Source of the DNA: Lycium barbarum
Lineage: Eukaryota > Streptophyta > Magnoliopsida > Solanales > Solanaceae
Assembly (NCBI RefSeq): GCF_019175385.1
Contig: NC_083340.1
Span: forward strand, 16,256,336 to 16,320,335
Direction of reading: 5' to 3'
Length of the DNA: 64,000 bases
Part shown: positions 11,501 to 23,500 of the stretch, in pieces
Numbering within the stretch: position 1 is the stretch's first letter
How the letters are laid out: every line of letters starts with the position of its first letter
Program-made: the position numbers and the translations under genes
Notes under the pieces: generated by a model
Told to the model about the DNA's origin: nothing
Seen by the model: only the letters and a program-made list of their open reading frames with translations
Database searches by the model: none

Positions 11501-12565
11501 TTTGTTTATTTCATACGAAGATATTCAGTTTTGAGTAATTAATACTGTAGCATTTTCTTATACACACTAGCTTAAAGTGTGATCATTATTTAGCAAAGCA
11601 AGGGCCTCTGAAGCTAAATAGCCATCAAACCAAAAGCTTTGCAAATTAATCGGATAGCTAAGATACGGTACCTAGTATGAAACATATCTTGGCCCCAGAA
11701 GCTGCAGGAATATCCTTGACAGCAAGAGGGAGAACAACCAAAGAAGGTACATAAAACAAAGGAAGCCATCTCTGGATAAACAAAAATGCAGGCTCAAAAA
11801 AGTTCATCAATCCTGCTGCAGCCTTAGGAACAATGGAATCAAGAATCATTAGAACAGTAAATGTACAAAACATTCCAAATAGAGCACTTGGGAACTTAAT
11901 AGCAGCAATCACAAATGCTTTCTTTAACAACTTATCCATAGCCAGTATGAGTCCAAGTGATACTAGTAAATGCAATGTTCCAAACACCTACAACAAAACA
12001 AACACCCACAAACATCAAAACTCAAGCTATTCATAGCCTGTTTGGCTGAGCTTCTGCCAAGCCAAAAATGCTTATTTTATAAAATTGAGGTGTTTGATCA
12101 AGTTTTGAGGGAAAATATACGTGCTTCATAGTAGCAACAGAAACTGCTTTTCAAAAGCTAAAAAAAAGTAGTTTTTCCCAGCTCTAATATTAACAAAAGT
12201 ATTTTTCAAATTGATTAGTCAAACGCGAACTGTAATTACTTTTCAAGATTTCATAACATCAAAGAGGAAAAGATTCAATTTTTTGCCTTGTTTGATAACC
12301 CTGAGGAGGTAATACTACTGTCTGATCCCATGGATCTAACATGAAACCTTCTACTAGAGTGATTTCTCTTGACACCCATTTCTTGGGATTGCGAATTTTC
12401 GACGAAATTTCTCTTAATAGGGACACCATTAGAGCTCAAACTGGATTCTTGAGAAAGGATTCTAAGTGGGGTTTGTAAAGATTTGAGCTTTATTTGAGAA
12501 AGAGTTGTTGAGTAATGAAGATTGGGAAAAAATAAACTTCTTGGAACAGCTGAAGCTGTTGCCAT
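8522..12565 (-). CDS. PLGG1: Plastidal glycolate/glycerate translocator 1
   Basis: This protein exchanges glycolate and glycerate across the chloroplast inner envelope in photorespiration. It is a fusion of bacterial LrgA-like and LrgB-like membrane domains. Exons on the minus strand are 12565-12287, 11987-11672, 11098-10837, 10737-10622, 9855-9746, 9384-9207, 9098-8969 and 8672-8522. They sum to 1542 bases, 513 codons plus stop, as expected for the family. The first 90 or so residues are Ser-rich and lack hydrophobic spans, fitting a transit peptide. The LrgA-like part has KFPSALFGMFC and FLFIQRWLPLFYVPSLVVLP. The LrgB-like part has AGDILMGFLGSVIISFAFSM, KRHAAEIF, LPRCITVALALSI and IATASSAHGLGTAALS, and the protein ends PAVRQSLLAIVG. 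All phases join cleanly. Intron 1 appears to start with GC instead of GT (12286-12285). The start was chosen at MATASAVPRS. An upstream in-frame ATG would add a hydrophobic stretch that does not look like a transit peptide. Confidence 0.95.
12026..12245. mobile_element. Diverged MITE in PLGG1 intron 1
   Basis: Within the first intron, a stretch starting gcctgtttggctgagcttc contains phrases such as aaagtatttttcaaattgat and gtagtttttcccagc. These recur on the opposite strand in the repeat area near 19.5-19.7 kb (tcaatttgaaaaacactttt, gcttctgaaaataac). This looks like two members of one short Solanaceae repeat family. I cannot define the terminal repeats. Confidence 0.35.
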
Positions 12566-12789
12566 ATTGATTCTTGGAAAGAAGAGAATGTAGTTGGTAA
12601 ATGTGGAGCCATTTTTTGAAATGGGAAGTTGAGAAATTTGTGTGGATGTGAGAAAAGAGAAGATGATCAAATCTTATTCCTTTCAAGTATTCCTCCATCA
12701 TTACTTTACTTTACTACTATTTAGAAGTATCAGTTGGGGACATGCCTATATGACGACCAAGGGTATTCTTGTAATTTCAACAACCACTA

Positions 12790-14190
12790 AATGGTAAAGT
12801 CAGCCTCAGCATTTCCAGAAGGCTCCTCTTCTTCACCTGCCCCTTCTAATATTTTCCTGAACTTTCTCACAAAATCCATCTCTACCAACAAATTTATATC
12901 ATCCAAAAATCTCTATCAGCAAATCTCTGTCATCAAAAATCAACAAGCAGCTCTATCAACAAACTTTATCAGCCTGTTCATGTTCTCTTCACTTTCAAAT
13001 TAGGAGTGAATGATTATCAGGTGAGATCTTTCTTCACCTTCCTAAATGATTTGATAAATCGTCCTAATAGAAAACCACGGCAAACTGTCATTAGTCTTTA
13101 ACCGTAAGAAGGACATGGACTCGGTTTCTAACTATTTATGCCCTTACTGACAGGAACAAAGTGTCAATAATTAGAGATAGAGAATAACAGAAATTTGCTT
13201 CTTAAAAGGATGATCGTTTCCATATCTTTCTCCAAACTCTCTATCAAACAACAGTGGAAGCTAAAAGCAAATGGTTTCGTGCATCACTATTTTTACTGGT
13301 GAAATTTAGTGATTCAATCGTTTTCTTCATTTGTTCTCACTGGGACAAAAATTAAAAAAAAAAAAAAAAAAAAAAAAGGGAAAAAGGAAATCATACCTGA
13401 AATGGCGATAGCCAGCTGAGAAGTGAAAAAATAGCATTAAATTGATGAAGAATGCATATGGACCAAAAATCGGGAATGCCAATATAATCGGAAAATTGAA
13501 AGAGGGGATGAGGCTCAAGAACAATCCAGAAGCAGTTGTCTGCTAAAGGAAGAACAAAGAGTATTTGCTGGAATACCAAAAATATCCTTAATTCATATCA
13601 CTGAAATTACTATTATATCCTTGGTCGTCCATCTCTTCAAGTACAATATTTAATTTTTTTTTATTACTCTTCATGTTCTCTTCAATTTCACTTTTTTCGT
13701 GGCTTTTGAAGGAAAGATTAATAAACTTTAGGTGAAACAAATTATTGTTGTAATTCTATTTCTATCGATGCCTACTTTTGAATAGTGTTTATGTTGTGTC
13801 AAGTACATAATAGTGTCAATGTTGTCTGAATTTTGCCATTACTATAAATTTGAAACTTTCAATCACAAATGCTTATGTCAATAAGTTCTACGTTTGATCT
13901 TATTTGTTGCAGGTTTGAGTCTATGTTGCAGTAATTTTGTACATATGCAGGTTCAGTTTGTTTGATTTAAGTAAGTGTCACTCTTCTGCATTGTTAGATT
14001 ATCGTCTAATTGCTTCTTCAATTTATTTTGTTGTTATAATTATGGCATTTGCCTGTGTCTTTATTTGTTGTTTATTTACTTTGAATATAGAAAATATGTA
14101 TTGTACATTTGTTTGAGTTGTTTTGTTAAAATTATCATTCATTAAAGTCTCTTTACTGAAAAATATTACTAAAATTGCAGCAATGTCAGA
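12790..14190. other. Upstream region of PLGG1, no recognised gene
   Basis: Short open stretches exist on both strands, for example 13327-13579 on the minus strand, but they are hydrophobic, low complexity and have no recognisable motif. A run of about two dozen A bases lies near 13354-13377. The 5' end of the Helitron that finishes at 18196 may lie in this interval. Confidence 0.4.
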
Positions 14191-14812
14191 CCATAAATGT
14201 AAAAAAGATCAAACTTCTAAAACCATAAATGCTAAAAAAAAATGATACGCAACGAGAGTTATATAAGGTTATGGCACCTGAAAAAAAGGAAGCATGTTTA
14301 GCTCGACGACGGGAGTTATATAAACTTATGGCACCTGAAAAAAAAGGAGGCATGTTTAGCTAGACGAGACATTTGTTCTGATGACTTCTTATTCGGAGAT
14401 TATTTGTTGGATATTTTTTTGCAAAACTCTCGGGTCTCACTGCATAATGGAGTTTGTGTTGTTTTCTACAGAAAAGAAATAATATATTTCAAAATTGAAA
14501 AGAAAATCCTATTTTTCTTTTTGGTGTAAAAAGGAATTAGTATTTAGGTTCATCTGTTGGCTCACTAGAATAACCTATCTAAGTTTGATTATCTTGTAAC
14601 CTTTTTAATTCCCTTCATTAAATAGAAAAAAAAGGGGACATAATTGAGCTTTTAAAATGATCTATCTTCATTTTGATTATAATAAGCTGGGTCAGGACTT
14701 ATCTTTTTATGTGTCAGCACATTAGGATGACCATTCTTGATCACCTACATGTGAGGTTCTTTGCAACTATTTTTTCACTCAACAAAAACTAAATCAATTT
14801 ATCAATTTACAG

Positions 14813-15864
14813 GGACAAATATTCTATATCGACGGTCAACTTTCCTTGATAAATAAAGACCAACATTTCTGCTCCATGGCGTGCTCGGATTGTAAAATGT
14901 CATTTTTAAGAACTGCTTCACCAAGGCCAATCTACTGTATCCAATGCGAAAGATCCACTCAACTTATTCCCAGGTATTACTGATAAACATAGCATCGACA
15001 AATATTCAACTTTTAAAGAAATACTGAAAGATGTTTACACTTACATTACTCAACTCAACCGTTGAAACTACTATAAAACTACTGCACTATCATAGTTCAC
15101 ATAAAAATAAAATAAGAGGAGGATCTTATAACATAGATTATATCATACAATAGAGACATATAATTACCATTTATATATATGAAGTTTTAAAGATTATACT
15201 ACCCTACGAATTTAAAGATTATCACATTTTAGTCTTCGGATATGATCGTTCAAATGATGTTTACACATGTTCGAGGAGTCTTATTAGTGCATAAAAACAC
15301 ATGATTAACACATGTTGGGCCCGTGCTACCACTTATTAAACTTCAAATTGTTTTTTATAACTTTATGACAGAATCCAATTTGAAGTTAAGGTCACGGATC
15401 ACACTGGTAGCACAGTAGCCTCCATCTCGGATCAATCAGCAACAAAGATGTTGAACCTCACTATACAAGAGATTTATGACATCTGTCATGCACAGGTATT
15501 TTATATCATGCAATTTATAAACTTATGACAATCATCATGACTAACTAAATTTTTCTCGCTGTAGAGAAAAACACTACTTCTTGACAATGCGCATAAACAA
15601 TTAGGATCAAAGACTTTCAGAATCCAAATGAAAAGATTATTTTCCAAAAATCAAGACAGGCTAGCTATCACAAATTATGAGGAAAAAGAGCCTACCAACC
15701 AACCATTACCAACTGCACCAATGACCAACACTGTTGAAGCAAGCAAGCGCAAGGCTATGGACATTGGCTTTGACCGAACACATCAGCAGAACCTGCCCAC
15801 CAAAGACAGACCTTCCAGCACTAGACAGAAGACAGAAAGCAAGACTTCTCTCAAAAGGGAGTGA
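14813..15864 (+). pseudogene. Helitron-borne RPA70-like single-strand-DNA-binding protein, partial
   Basis: Three consecutive exons read through in one frame: 14813-14973, 15372-15495 and 15565-15864, with GT-AG introns and a stop at 15864. Exon one carries a zinc-finger pattern, CSMACSDCKM then YCIQC, as in the C-terminal OB-fold of replication protein A large subunits. Exon two (FEVKVTDHTGSTVASI) fits an OB-fold strand pattern. The last exon ends in a polar Lys/Ser/Thr-rich tail. Plant Helitrons often carry such RPA paralogues. The N-terminal OB-folds are not visible, so this is probably a truncated transposon gene, though its visible part is undamaged. Confidence 0.6.
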
Positions 15865-15899
15865 AAGCTACTGGAAATGTAAGTCTTACAATTTCACGC

Positions 15900-18150
15900 A
15901 TAACTGAATCTTCTCCTTACTTATTACCATTATTAAAGTTACCATCTCATAGAATCTTCTCTAGCTTACGTTACAAATATCACTTCTCTGTTTGAAGTTG
16001 CTATTACCGACATTTACTTATTTACTTGCCAATTGACTTACATAACATCTGTAGTATTTATAATGTCTTATTTTTAGATTTATCATTAGTTTTTGGTATA
16101 CCATTGCTAAGTACAAACCTCGCATGTTGATGGCGATAAGTGTAGACATACCATAAAAGTTGGAACTTACATTGTAGAATCTAGAGTACAACTGTATAAT
16201 ATCATAAAAAACTGTTGAATTACCATAGTGATATTATGCGGTTTTCATTTTTGTTATCCACTGATTCTGCAGCCAAGAAACAACACATGTTCGATATATC
16301 TTCTTCTTGACATTAAATTGAGTAGGCATTTGGCCATGAACACCAAATATTTTTCACTTTATTTGGAACTTTTACATTGAAATTGAACTTGGAATTGTGA
16401 ATGAAGTTGTTTTCCAAAATATAGTAAAAACAACACTTTAATTTTAAAGCTGCAATTTTTCTTTGCTCATTTGATTTGTTTGCATGTCATATATTATGGT
16501 GTGTATTACTTCTTGCTGAATTATGCATCACATGTTATTCTTCTGACTCCACATCTTATAGAAAAAGTCTAGACGGGTTGCTGCTCTTCCATGTCCAATC
16601 AACTTTACATTTACCATTTTCCAATTCCATATACTGAGATGGTCTTACACTATTGTTGGAATCATGCTATTTCTGGAAATTACTGCTGCTATGGTAAACT
16701 CATGCTATTTCTGTATGTATTCCTACTAATACAAAACAACTGTGTTATCTCTAGGAAAAAAAATGCTTTCTTCATATCTCTAAACCACTTTTGTCTAATG
16801 CTGATCTATCAATTGGAGTGACTAATACAACCCTTTGGTTTTTTCATTTACTTTCAACATCTACATTCCTAACCAAAGCTAGCATCATTTTGTTGTCAGG
16901 TTTTGCCAACAAATTTTTGGAGCACATCTTTTTGCCAATGCACTGTCAAACTATTATCTTTTTGCCGTAAGACTGCCTTTTTGAAAAGCTACATCAACCA
17001 TATGTGACGCCCCATACTTTAAAAAGGTACATGACATAGCTAGCTGAACTGCACTACTACACTCTCTACATCCATCACTTCAAAACTTGCACTAATTTTA
17101 ACAACAAATTTCTACAGGTATTTTGTCAACCATGGCGTCCACAGCTACAACATGCATGATTGCTACTAAAAAATACTTTTTCTGTAAATATGTGCTATAA
17201 ATGATGTACATATGACAGTGCAACTTATTGTAGTTGTCTTATACTATCTTACCGTATTACTTACGATAATCTTCTTACTGTTGGATGTTTTAAATCATCA
17301 CTCTTAATTAATGTCAAAATTTCCATGTTTCTTAAATATCTTCAAGAAAGTAAGTAATCTTAATATATGACCTCCTCCCTAGATAACTTGTATTTTGTAT
17401 GATCTGATTAAGGAGAATATATTTGTCAAAAAGAGTTGTTGCCAGGTTGATCAAGAAAGTAGTGTGCAACACACTTGAGTATGATGGATCATCTAAATTG
17501 AGGATAATGCCAGTTTGTTGTACAGGCCCATACATTGATTTAGTTCCATAGCAACAAGATCACTCAACCGTAATGTTGATTCTTTTTTTTAAGTCTAAGG
17601 TCTGTTTCAGTTTTGTAAATGTACTATCTTCCACAGTTTCTCAAACAAGCAAATTATAAAGAACGGGCACAGTTTGTGCCTTTGCGTATCTACACTTTTC
17701 ACAGGTTCTTTCCATCTTTTTCAACAAACATTCCTTTACAATTTCAGTCCTTTTTCTCTTGACAAGATTATTGTCGTTAATGAGTATGTTTTTTCATCTT
17801 ATTCTTATTATTTTGTGATTTATGTATTCTGGGGCTCTTTATTCTTGATTTTTAATTTGCATGTGATCATTCATAGAGTTGATTCTTGGATAATAGATTT
17901 CAAGATTGAGTATTGGTTAATTAAAGCTTGAAAATTGAACAAAGTGTTATTTGTTTTCAATGGAAATCAATTGCATTAGCATCGGAAGAAATATTTAGTT
18001 TTTGAGCTCCACTTTGTTTAATTACGAAACCTTGGTTGATGAGTTTGACCTGTAATATTATGTTTATCTAACTATCATTTCTCATTAGATGCTTCAATAC
18101 ATAAATTTTTACAGTTATATGCAATTACATATATATATAAATACACTATA
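15900..18150. other. AT-rich non-coding part of the Helitron relic
   Basis: I find no gene here. Short open frames, such as 16591-16821 and 17674-17931, are hydrophobic and without motifs. A few stretches, for example near 16570, might be decayed 3' exons of the RPA-like gene, but I cannot support this. Confidence 0.4.
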
Positions 18151-18579
18151 ATTTAAAATGTTGGGCCCGTGCGCAGCACGGGCATACACCCTCTAGTACA
18201 ATAAACAAGAGTGACGTTTTTGTCGCTTACAAGATTATAGTCAGTTTTGTTCGTTGCCTCTTTTGTCTGTATTGAACTTATTCAATTTATTTTTGGAAAA
18301 AGATGCAAATATAACTTTCTATCTTTACGACTTGATAAAAGTGTGGTGCACATATATCTATACAAATGGTGTAAATATATCATTTTCCTTAATAGTTTTT
18401 TAAAAAAAAAAATATGTCATTTAGCTTTTTTTAATTGAAAATGTCATGTAGCTTTAAAAAAATAAGTCTACCCATTCTTTTAAAACCACGTGGTAATTTT
18501 TCTTTGGTGGATCAGGTTTGGTTCTTTTAAATAAGTGGGTAATTTTTATTTTTTTTAAAGCCAAGGCGATATTTTTTTA

Positions 18580-19520
18580 AAACGAACCAAACAACCATTA
18601 AAAAAAAAATTGCCTCGTGGTTTTAAAAAAATGGAAGACTTTTTTGTTTAAAGCCACGTGACATATTCTTAATTTAAAAATAAGATAAATGATTTTTTTT
18701 TAAAATTCTATCGGCAAAAAGGATATATTTTGCACTATTTATGCAACGGTAGATATATATTTGCACCATTTGTATAACGATAGGTGTATATATATACCAC
18801 TTTTTTAACGAGGGATATATCTGTTTTAAATCTTAAAATTAGGGGTATATTTGCACATTTTCCAATTTAGAAGTTCCAAAAGACACTTGGCCGACTTCTC
18901 CATAAATTTTCACCTTCCTGTGTGAGTAATTTCTCCAAAACAAAGAGAATGTAAAGTAAGAATACGTCATAAAGTAGTTGCTTATTTTGAAAATTGTTTA
19001 ATAATAGAGCAACAATTTGTGTTTGGCCAACGTTCTAAAAGTGCTTTAGGGGAAAAGTTATTGGGGATTTTTTTTTTTTTTAAACAAATCAAACAACCAC
19101 TAGAAAATTCTTTGCCTCGTGGCTTTTAAAAAATGGAAAGACTTTTTTGTTTAAATCCACGTGACATTTTCTTAATTTAAAAATAAGTTAAATGATTTTT
19201 TTTTTTTAGATCTGCCGGCAAAAAGGATATATTTGCACTATTTATGCAACGGCGGGAATATATTTGCACCATTTGTGTAACAGCAGGTGTATATATATAC
19301 ACACAACTTTTTTAACGAGAGATATATCTGTTCTAAATCGCAAAGTTGAGAGATATATTTTCACATTTGTCCTTTATATTTTATCATTTCCAATTTAGAA
19401 AAGACACTTGGCCGACTTCTCTATCAATTTTTACCTTCCTGTATGAGTAATTTCCCCAGAAAAAAGAGAATGTAAAGTAAGAATATATCATAAACTAGTT
19501 GCTTATTTTGAAAATTGTTT
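18580..19520. repeat. Diverged tandem duplication of about 440 bp
   Basis: Unit 1 (about 18580-19020) and unit 2 (about 19081-19520) share long matched blocks in the same order. These include accaaacaacca, gcctcgtgg, ggcaaaaaggatatat, tttatgcaacgg, gacacttggccgacttctc, gagaatgtaaagtaagaata and gttgcttattttgaaaattg. Each block recurs at an offset of about 500 bases. Differences are scattered substitutions and small indels, so the duplication is not recent. No coding content is seen. Confidence 0.75.
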
Positions 19521-19539
19521 TCTTGATAGAGATGTTTTT

Positions 19540-20560
19540 TGGGAAAAATATTTTTGGAGAATAACATTTTGTATCTGGCTAATCAATTTGAAAAACACTT
19601 TTGTTAATATTAGAGCAACAATTTATGCTTGATCAAGGTTCCAAAAGTGCTTTAGGGGAATAGCTATTGTTTCAGCTTCTGAAAATAACTTCTGCTACTA
19701 CTTAAAATCACGTAATTTTTTCCTAACAATTTGACCATACACCCTATCTCTCTAAAATAAACACTTTTGCCTCCCAAAAACTTGGCCAAATAAGCTATAA
19801 GTTTCTTGACAGCTTTGGAGTTATGGATCAAAATTTGAAGAATTGGTTAAGGATAAACTAATCGTAGCAGGAAGTAGCGCCATGATCCTTTAGAAATCAA
19901 TAAAGGGGCAGCTCAGTACAGAGTGCACTAAGCTCGCGCTATGCAAGGAGTCTGAGAAAGAATTGGACCACATTGGGTATATCGTACTTAGTAAAGGCCT
20001 ATGTATTATCCGATGAAAATAGTTGTTTTAGCAGTTACTTGACTTACATTTGGGTATGTGTTTCCATGTTTCTTTGTTGATTCATTTCACTAAGGCACAG
20101 GGCCACAGTTCTTCTTTTACTTTGCCTTTGTGGTTCTACATTCAAGGCTTACCACAAAAGTCGGCAGCCAGATTCTGTTTTTCTTTAGATCTCATTTTTT
20201 TCAACTAAGGAGTCAACATTATTGGCTCACTCAATTCCAATTTCCTTGTATGACACAGTCCAGAACACATGATAAGTAGTGTAGTTTCACTTGAGAGAGG
20301 TAAAGATAAAATTTGCTCTCAATTTCAGGCAAAAATCAGGAGATGAATATACGGGAAGAAGGGATTATTTGATACATTTTGACATCTATAAATGACAACT
20401 AGAGCTGCTGAAATCAAACAATTGAACAAATATTTGTATGTAATGCCAAGGGAAACTGTTGTTTCCCCAATATATACTTGCATCTAAAAGAAAACACAAA
20501 AAAGATATATTCATGTTTTATTGGTTTCTTCTGTATTTCACCAGTGCGCGAACTTTGTTA
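19540..20560. other. Repeat-derived spacer downstream of the 4CL-like gene
   Basis: At 19540-19800 there is a MITE-like stretch related to one inside PLGG1 intron 1. Around 19904-19960 a phrase (ggggcagctcagtacagagtgcactaagct, read in two parts) resembles a dispersed plant repeat. I see no coding exon here. Confidence 0.35.
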
Positions 20561-20595
20561 GGTGACTCTAGAGCTGAACAGTTGATGAAACGCCC

Positions 20596-23500
20596 CTACA
20601 ATTTGGACGTTAATAAGTTCCTTAACTCTTTTCTAAGAATCTTTCCGGCTGCAGACCTGGGTATTGAAGCTCTAAAGTAAACCCTTCTAATCTTCTTGTA
20701 TGGGGCAACCTGGTATAAAGAATACGAGCTATTAGCAATTGAGGCGCCTACAAACCTGCAATTCACGATGCACTAGCAGGGAGACAAATGATTCGCAGCC
20801 AGATGAAACAAGGGAAAAACACAAAGAACCTAATATTATAGACAGAGAAGCTGACAATTACCTGCTTAGAAACAAAGTCTATCACATCTGCTTGGGAAAG
20901 TTCACGCCCATCTCTCTTGGCGACAAATGCAACTGGAATTTCTCCAGCTTCCTCATCTCTGGCTCTAAATAACCGAATAACAACAAAGTGGATGAGTACT
21001 AGCAACCCGACCATGCTAAAAGTGGCATATAAAGAAATGATATTATGCAATCCTTTAAAGATCAGCACGGAAGTTTTGGTGATAAAGGACTAAGGAGGAA
21101 TACTTTGACTGACATAGCTCCCAACATCTTCCACAAATTATGAGTAAAGGAATCCCTGAGACCGACAAATTTTACCATGCACTTGATGCTATTGCGTAAT
21201 GATAACATCTTCATAAGCAATACATCTGGGCGGGCATGTTCAGAATTATAGTCTGACTCGTTTTCATTATATATTCATAGAGGAAATAAGTAAAGAAAAA
21301 GCTCCTTTTCGTATTGTTAAAGACGATTCTCATGATTATTAGGATTGTATAGACCAGTGACACTACTCACTGTAGGTTAAAAGTGATGAGAACATAACAT
21401 ACTACATCAGTCTAGACACCAAAAAGATGTGCAGGACTTCCAGAAATAGCCAAATTGATATTAGCAGCAAAAATAAAATGTCTTCTGTAACTCGAGCAAG
21501 AGCATCTACCACCAATTCTATTTTAAAGAAGTTCACTGTCATGGTTAACCACATGAAGGAACTATTAGATGTGATTGAAGTATAAGTTTTCCCCATTTGT
21601 GCTTCAACGAGGCATTAGATGCTGATATCCATTTTTCCATGCGAGTCACCTTTATTTTGACATTTTCCTATTTGACATCCCCTTCTTAGAAATGAAGCTC
21701 AGTATTCTAAAAATGAGATCGAAATATAAATTTATGTTCAAATTACATGTATTCTACTCTAATAGGTTTGCATCAATATCTGAAGCACCGGTCAAGCTTA
21801 CCCTGTTACTGCAGCATCAATGATGTCTGGATGTGAGACTAATACAGCTTCTAAATCAGCAGGAGCTATCTGCAAAATTATACAAAAAAAGAAAATTCAT
21901 CCATCAATCTCAACAAAAATTTAAAAGAATAATTGAATTAATAAAACAAGCCTCCGTTCTCATAGTAATTCTCTGATGCTACTTAAACATGAAGCACAGA
22001 TAAAAAATCGACTAATGAGTTACAACTCAGATCTATAATTATGAATATAAGATATCAGAAGCAGCATAACATGTTTCAGATCTCAGAAAATGGGCAAGAA
22101 CTCCAATACAAGAAATGGAAAGATCTACCTGAAAACCCTTATATTTGATAATCTCTTTCAAACGGTCAATGACATATAGATATCCTTCTTCATCAAAATA
22201 CGCAATATCACCAGTATGGAGCCAACCATTGCCATCAATCGTAGACTTGGTAGCCTCTACGTTATTCAAGTAACCTGGAAATTGAAGTGCCAAATACAAA
22301 ATTCTTTTACTTGCTGTTTAGAGAGCATAAATAGTGAAGCCAAAACAAGATATACGCTTGGCACTAACTTTTCAAATCGGCTTTTGTTAAGCATTAGGTC
22401 AAGTATTTATCATAGACATCAGAGATACATAATGGTTATATGAGTAAAAAATTCACAGTTGTCAGCCAAATTATTAAAAAAAAATAAAAAATCTAAGGAT
22501 GATGCATATCCACCAGAAAATCTATTACAGAATTTAGCAGCGATGGTTTAGCAGCATTTCAGTAACTTCAGATAAATAGCACCAGTAGCGTTAAAGAAAC
22601 TAAGTACCTTTCAGTACACCAGTAGCGTTAAAGAAACTAAGTACCTTTCATTACACCAGGTCCACAAAGCCAGAGCTCGCCCATGCAGTTAGGAGGTAAG
22701 GGTGAACTGGTGATCCAATCCACTACTTTAGCTTGCATGTTTGGAGCTAGAAGCCCTACCGAAGAATAATTATGGAGCTTTTCAGTATTGTAACCACGTG
22801 TTGCAATACCAGTTGACTCAGTCATGCCATATCCCTGGACAACAAATTATGACATATTTTTCTGAAAAGTGAAACCAAAACATACAACAGATAATTTTGC
22901 AAACACTTCCATTTTTTTGGATAGATAATGCATTCTCCAAGTTCGCAATAATCTAACACATCTCAATTGGCTGATGGGACAGTGGAATCAGAAGAACAAA
23001 CAAATATTTACTGTTGAAGGGTTCAACTGAGATAAAGAGCTTCGATGACACTCATCTAGAGCTAACATGATAGGACCCAATTCAGTTTTTTTTCTAATGC
23101 ATGCTCTAAAAGATGAAAGCAAGTGATCTGATTTCATCAATAAACAAAAACGAAAAACGGAAGTTAAGCAGATCAAAGGGCTTAAGTAAAGCACTTCTAC
23201 CTTGAACTAACTAGCAACTTTGTCTATTTCTAAAACGGGACCTACCTTGTCATATATAGTTTTATATGCATCCAATTGACAGTCAATGATTTAGGACACA
23301 TACCTGAATGAAATCAACATTGGGGAGAGAGCGTACAAAGTCTTCAATGGATTTCGTGCTTACTGGAGCTGCCCCACATGAAACCTGTTTCAAGCTCTTC
23401 ATACTGCTCCAAGCACCATCCTTTGCTCTTCTAGTCAACGCCATTAATAATGGTGGGACAATGGGGAAGTGAGTGACGCCATATTTTTCAATAGCTTTCA

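Larger units (their letters stand above)
14190..18196 (+). mobile_element. Helitron relic with RPA-like gene and intact 3' end
   Basis: The 3' terminus is clear: a perfect hairpin with arms gcccgtgc (18165-18172) and gcacgggc (18176-18183), then CTAG at 18193-18196 followed by T. Upstream lies an RPA70-like gene (14813-15864). Further upstream, about 14247-14440, a broken frame reads RELYKVMAPEKKEACLARR twice in tandem and then DICSDDFLFGDYLLDIF. This resembles the N-terminal region of plant Helitron Rep/helicase proteins. The helicase body itself is missing, so this is a decayed autonomous element. The 5' TC end is not located, and 14190 is only the first supported sequence. Confidence 0.65.

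Noticed and set aside
13327..13579. Minus-strand membrane-protein ORFs
   Set aside because: Three overlapping frames are open in an AT-rich stretch and none has a recognisable motif or splice context. Chance frames are likelier.
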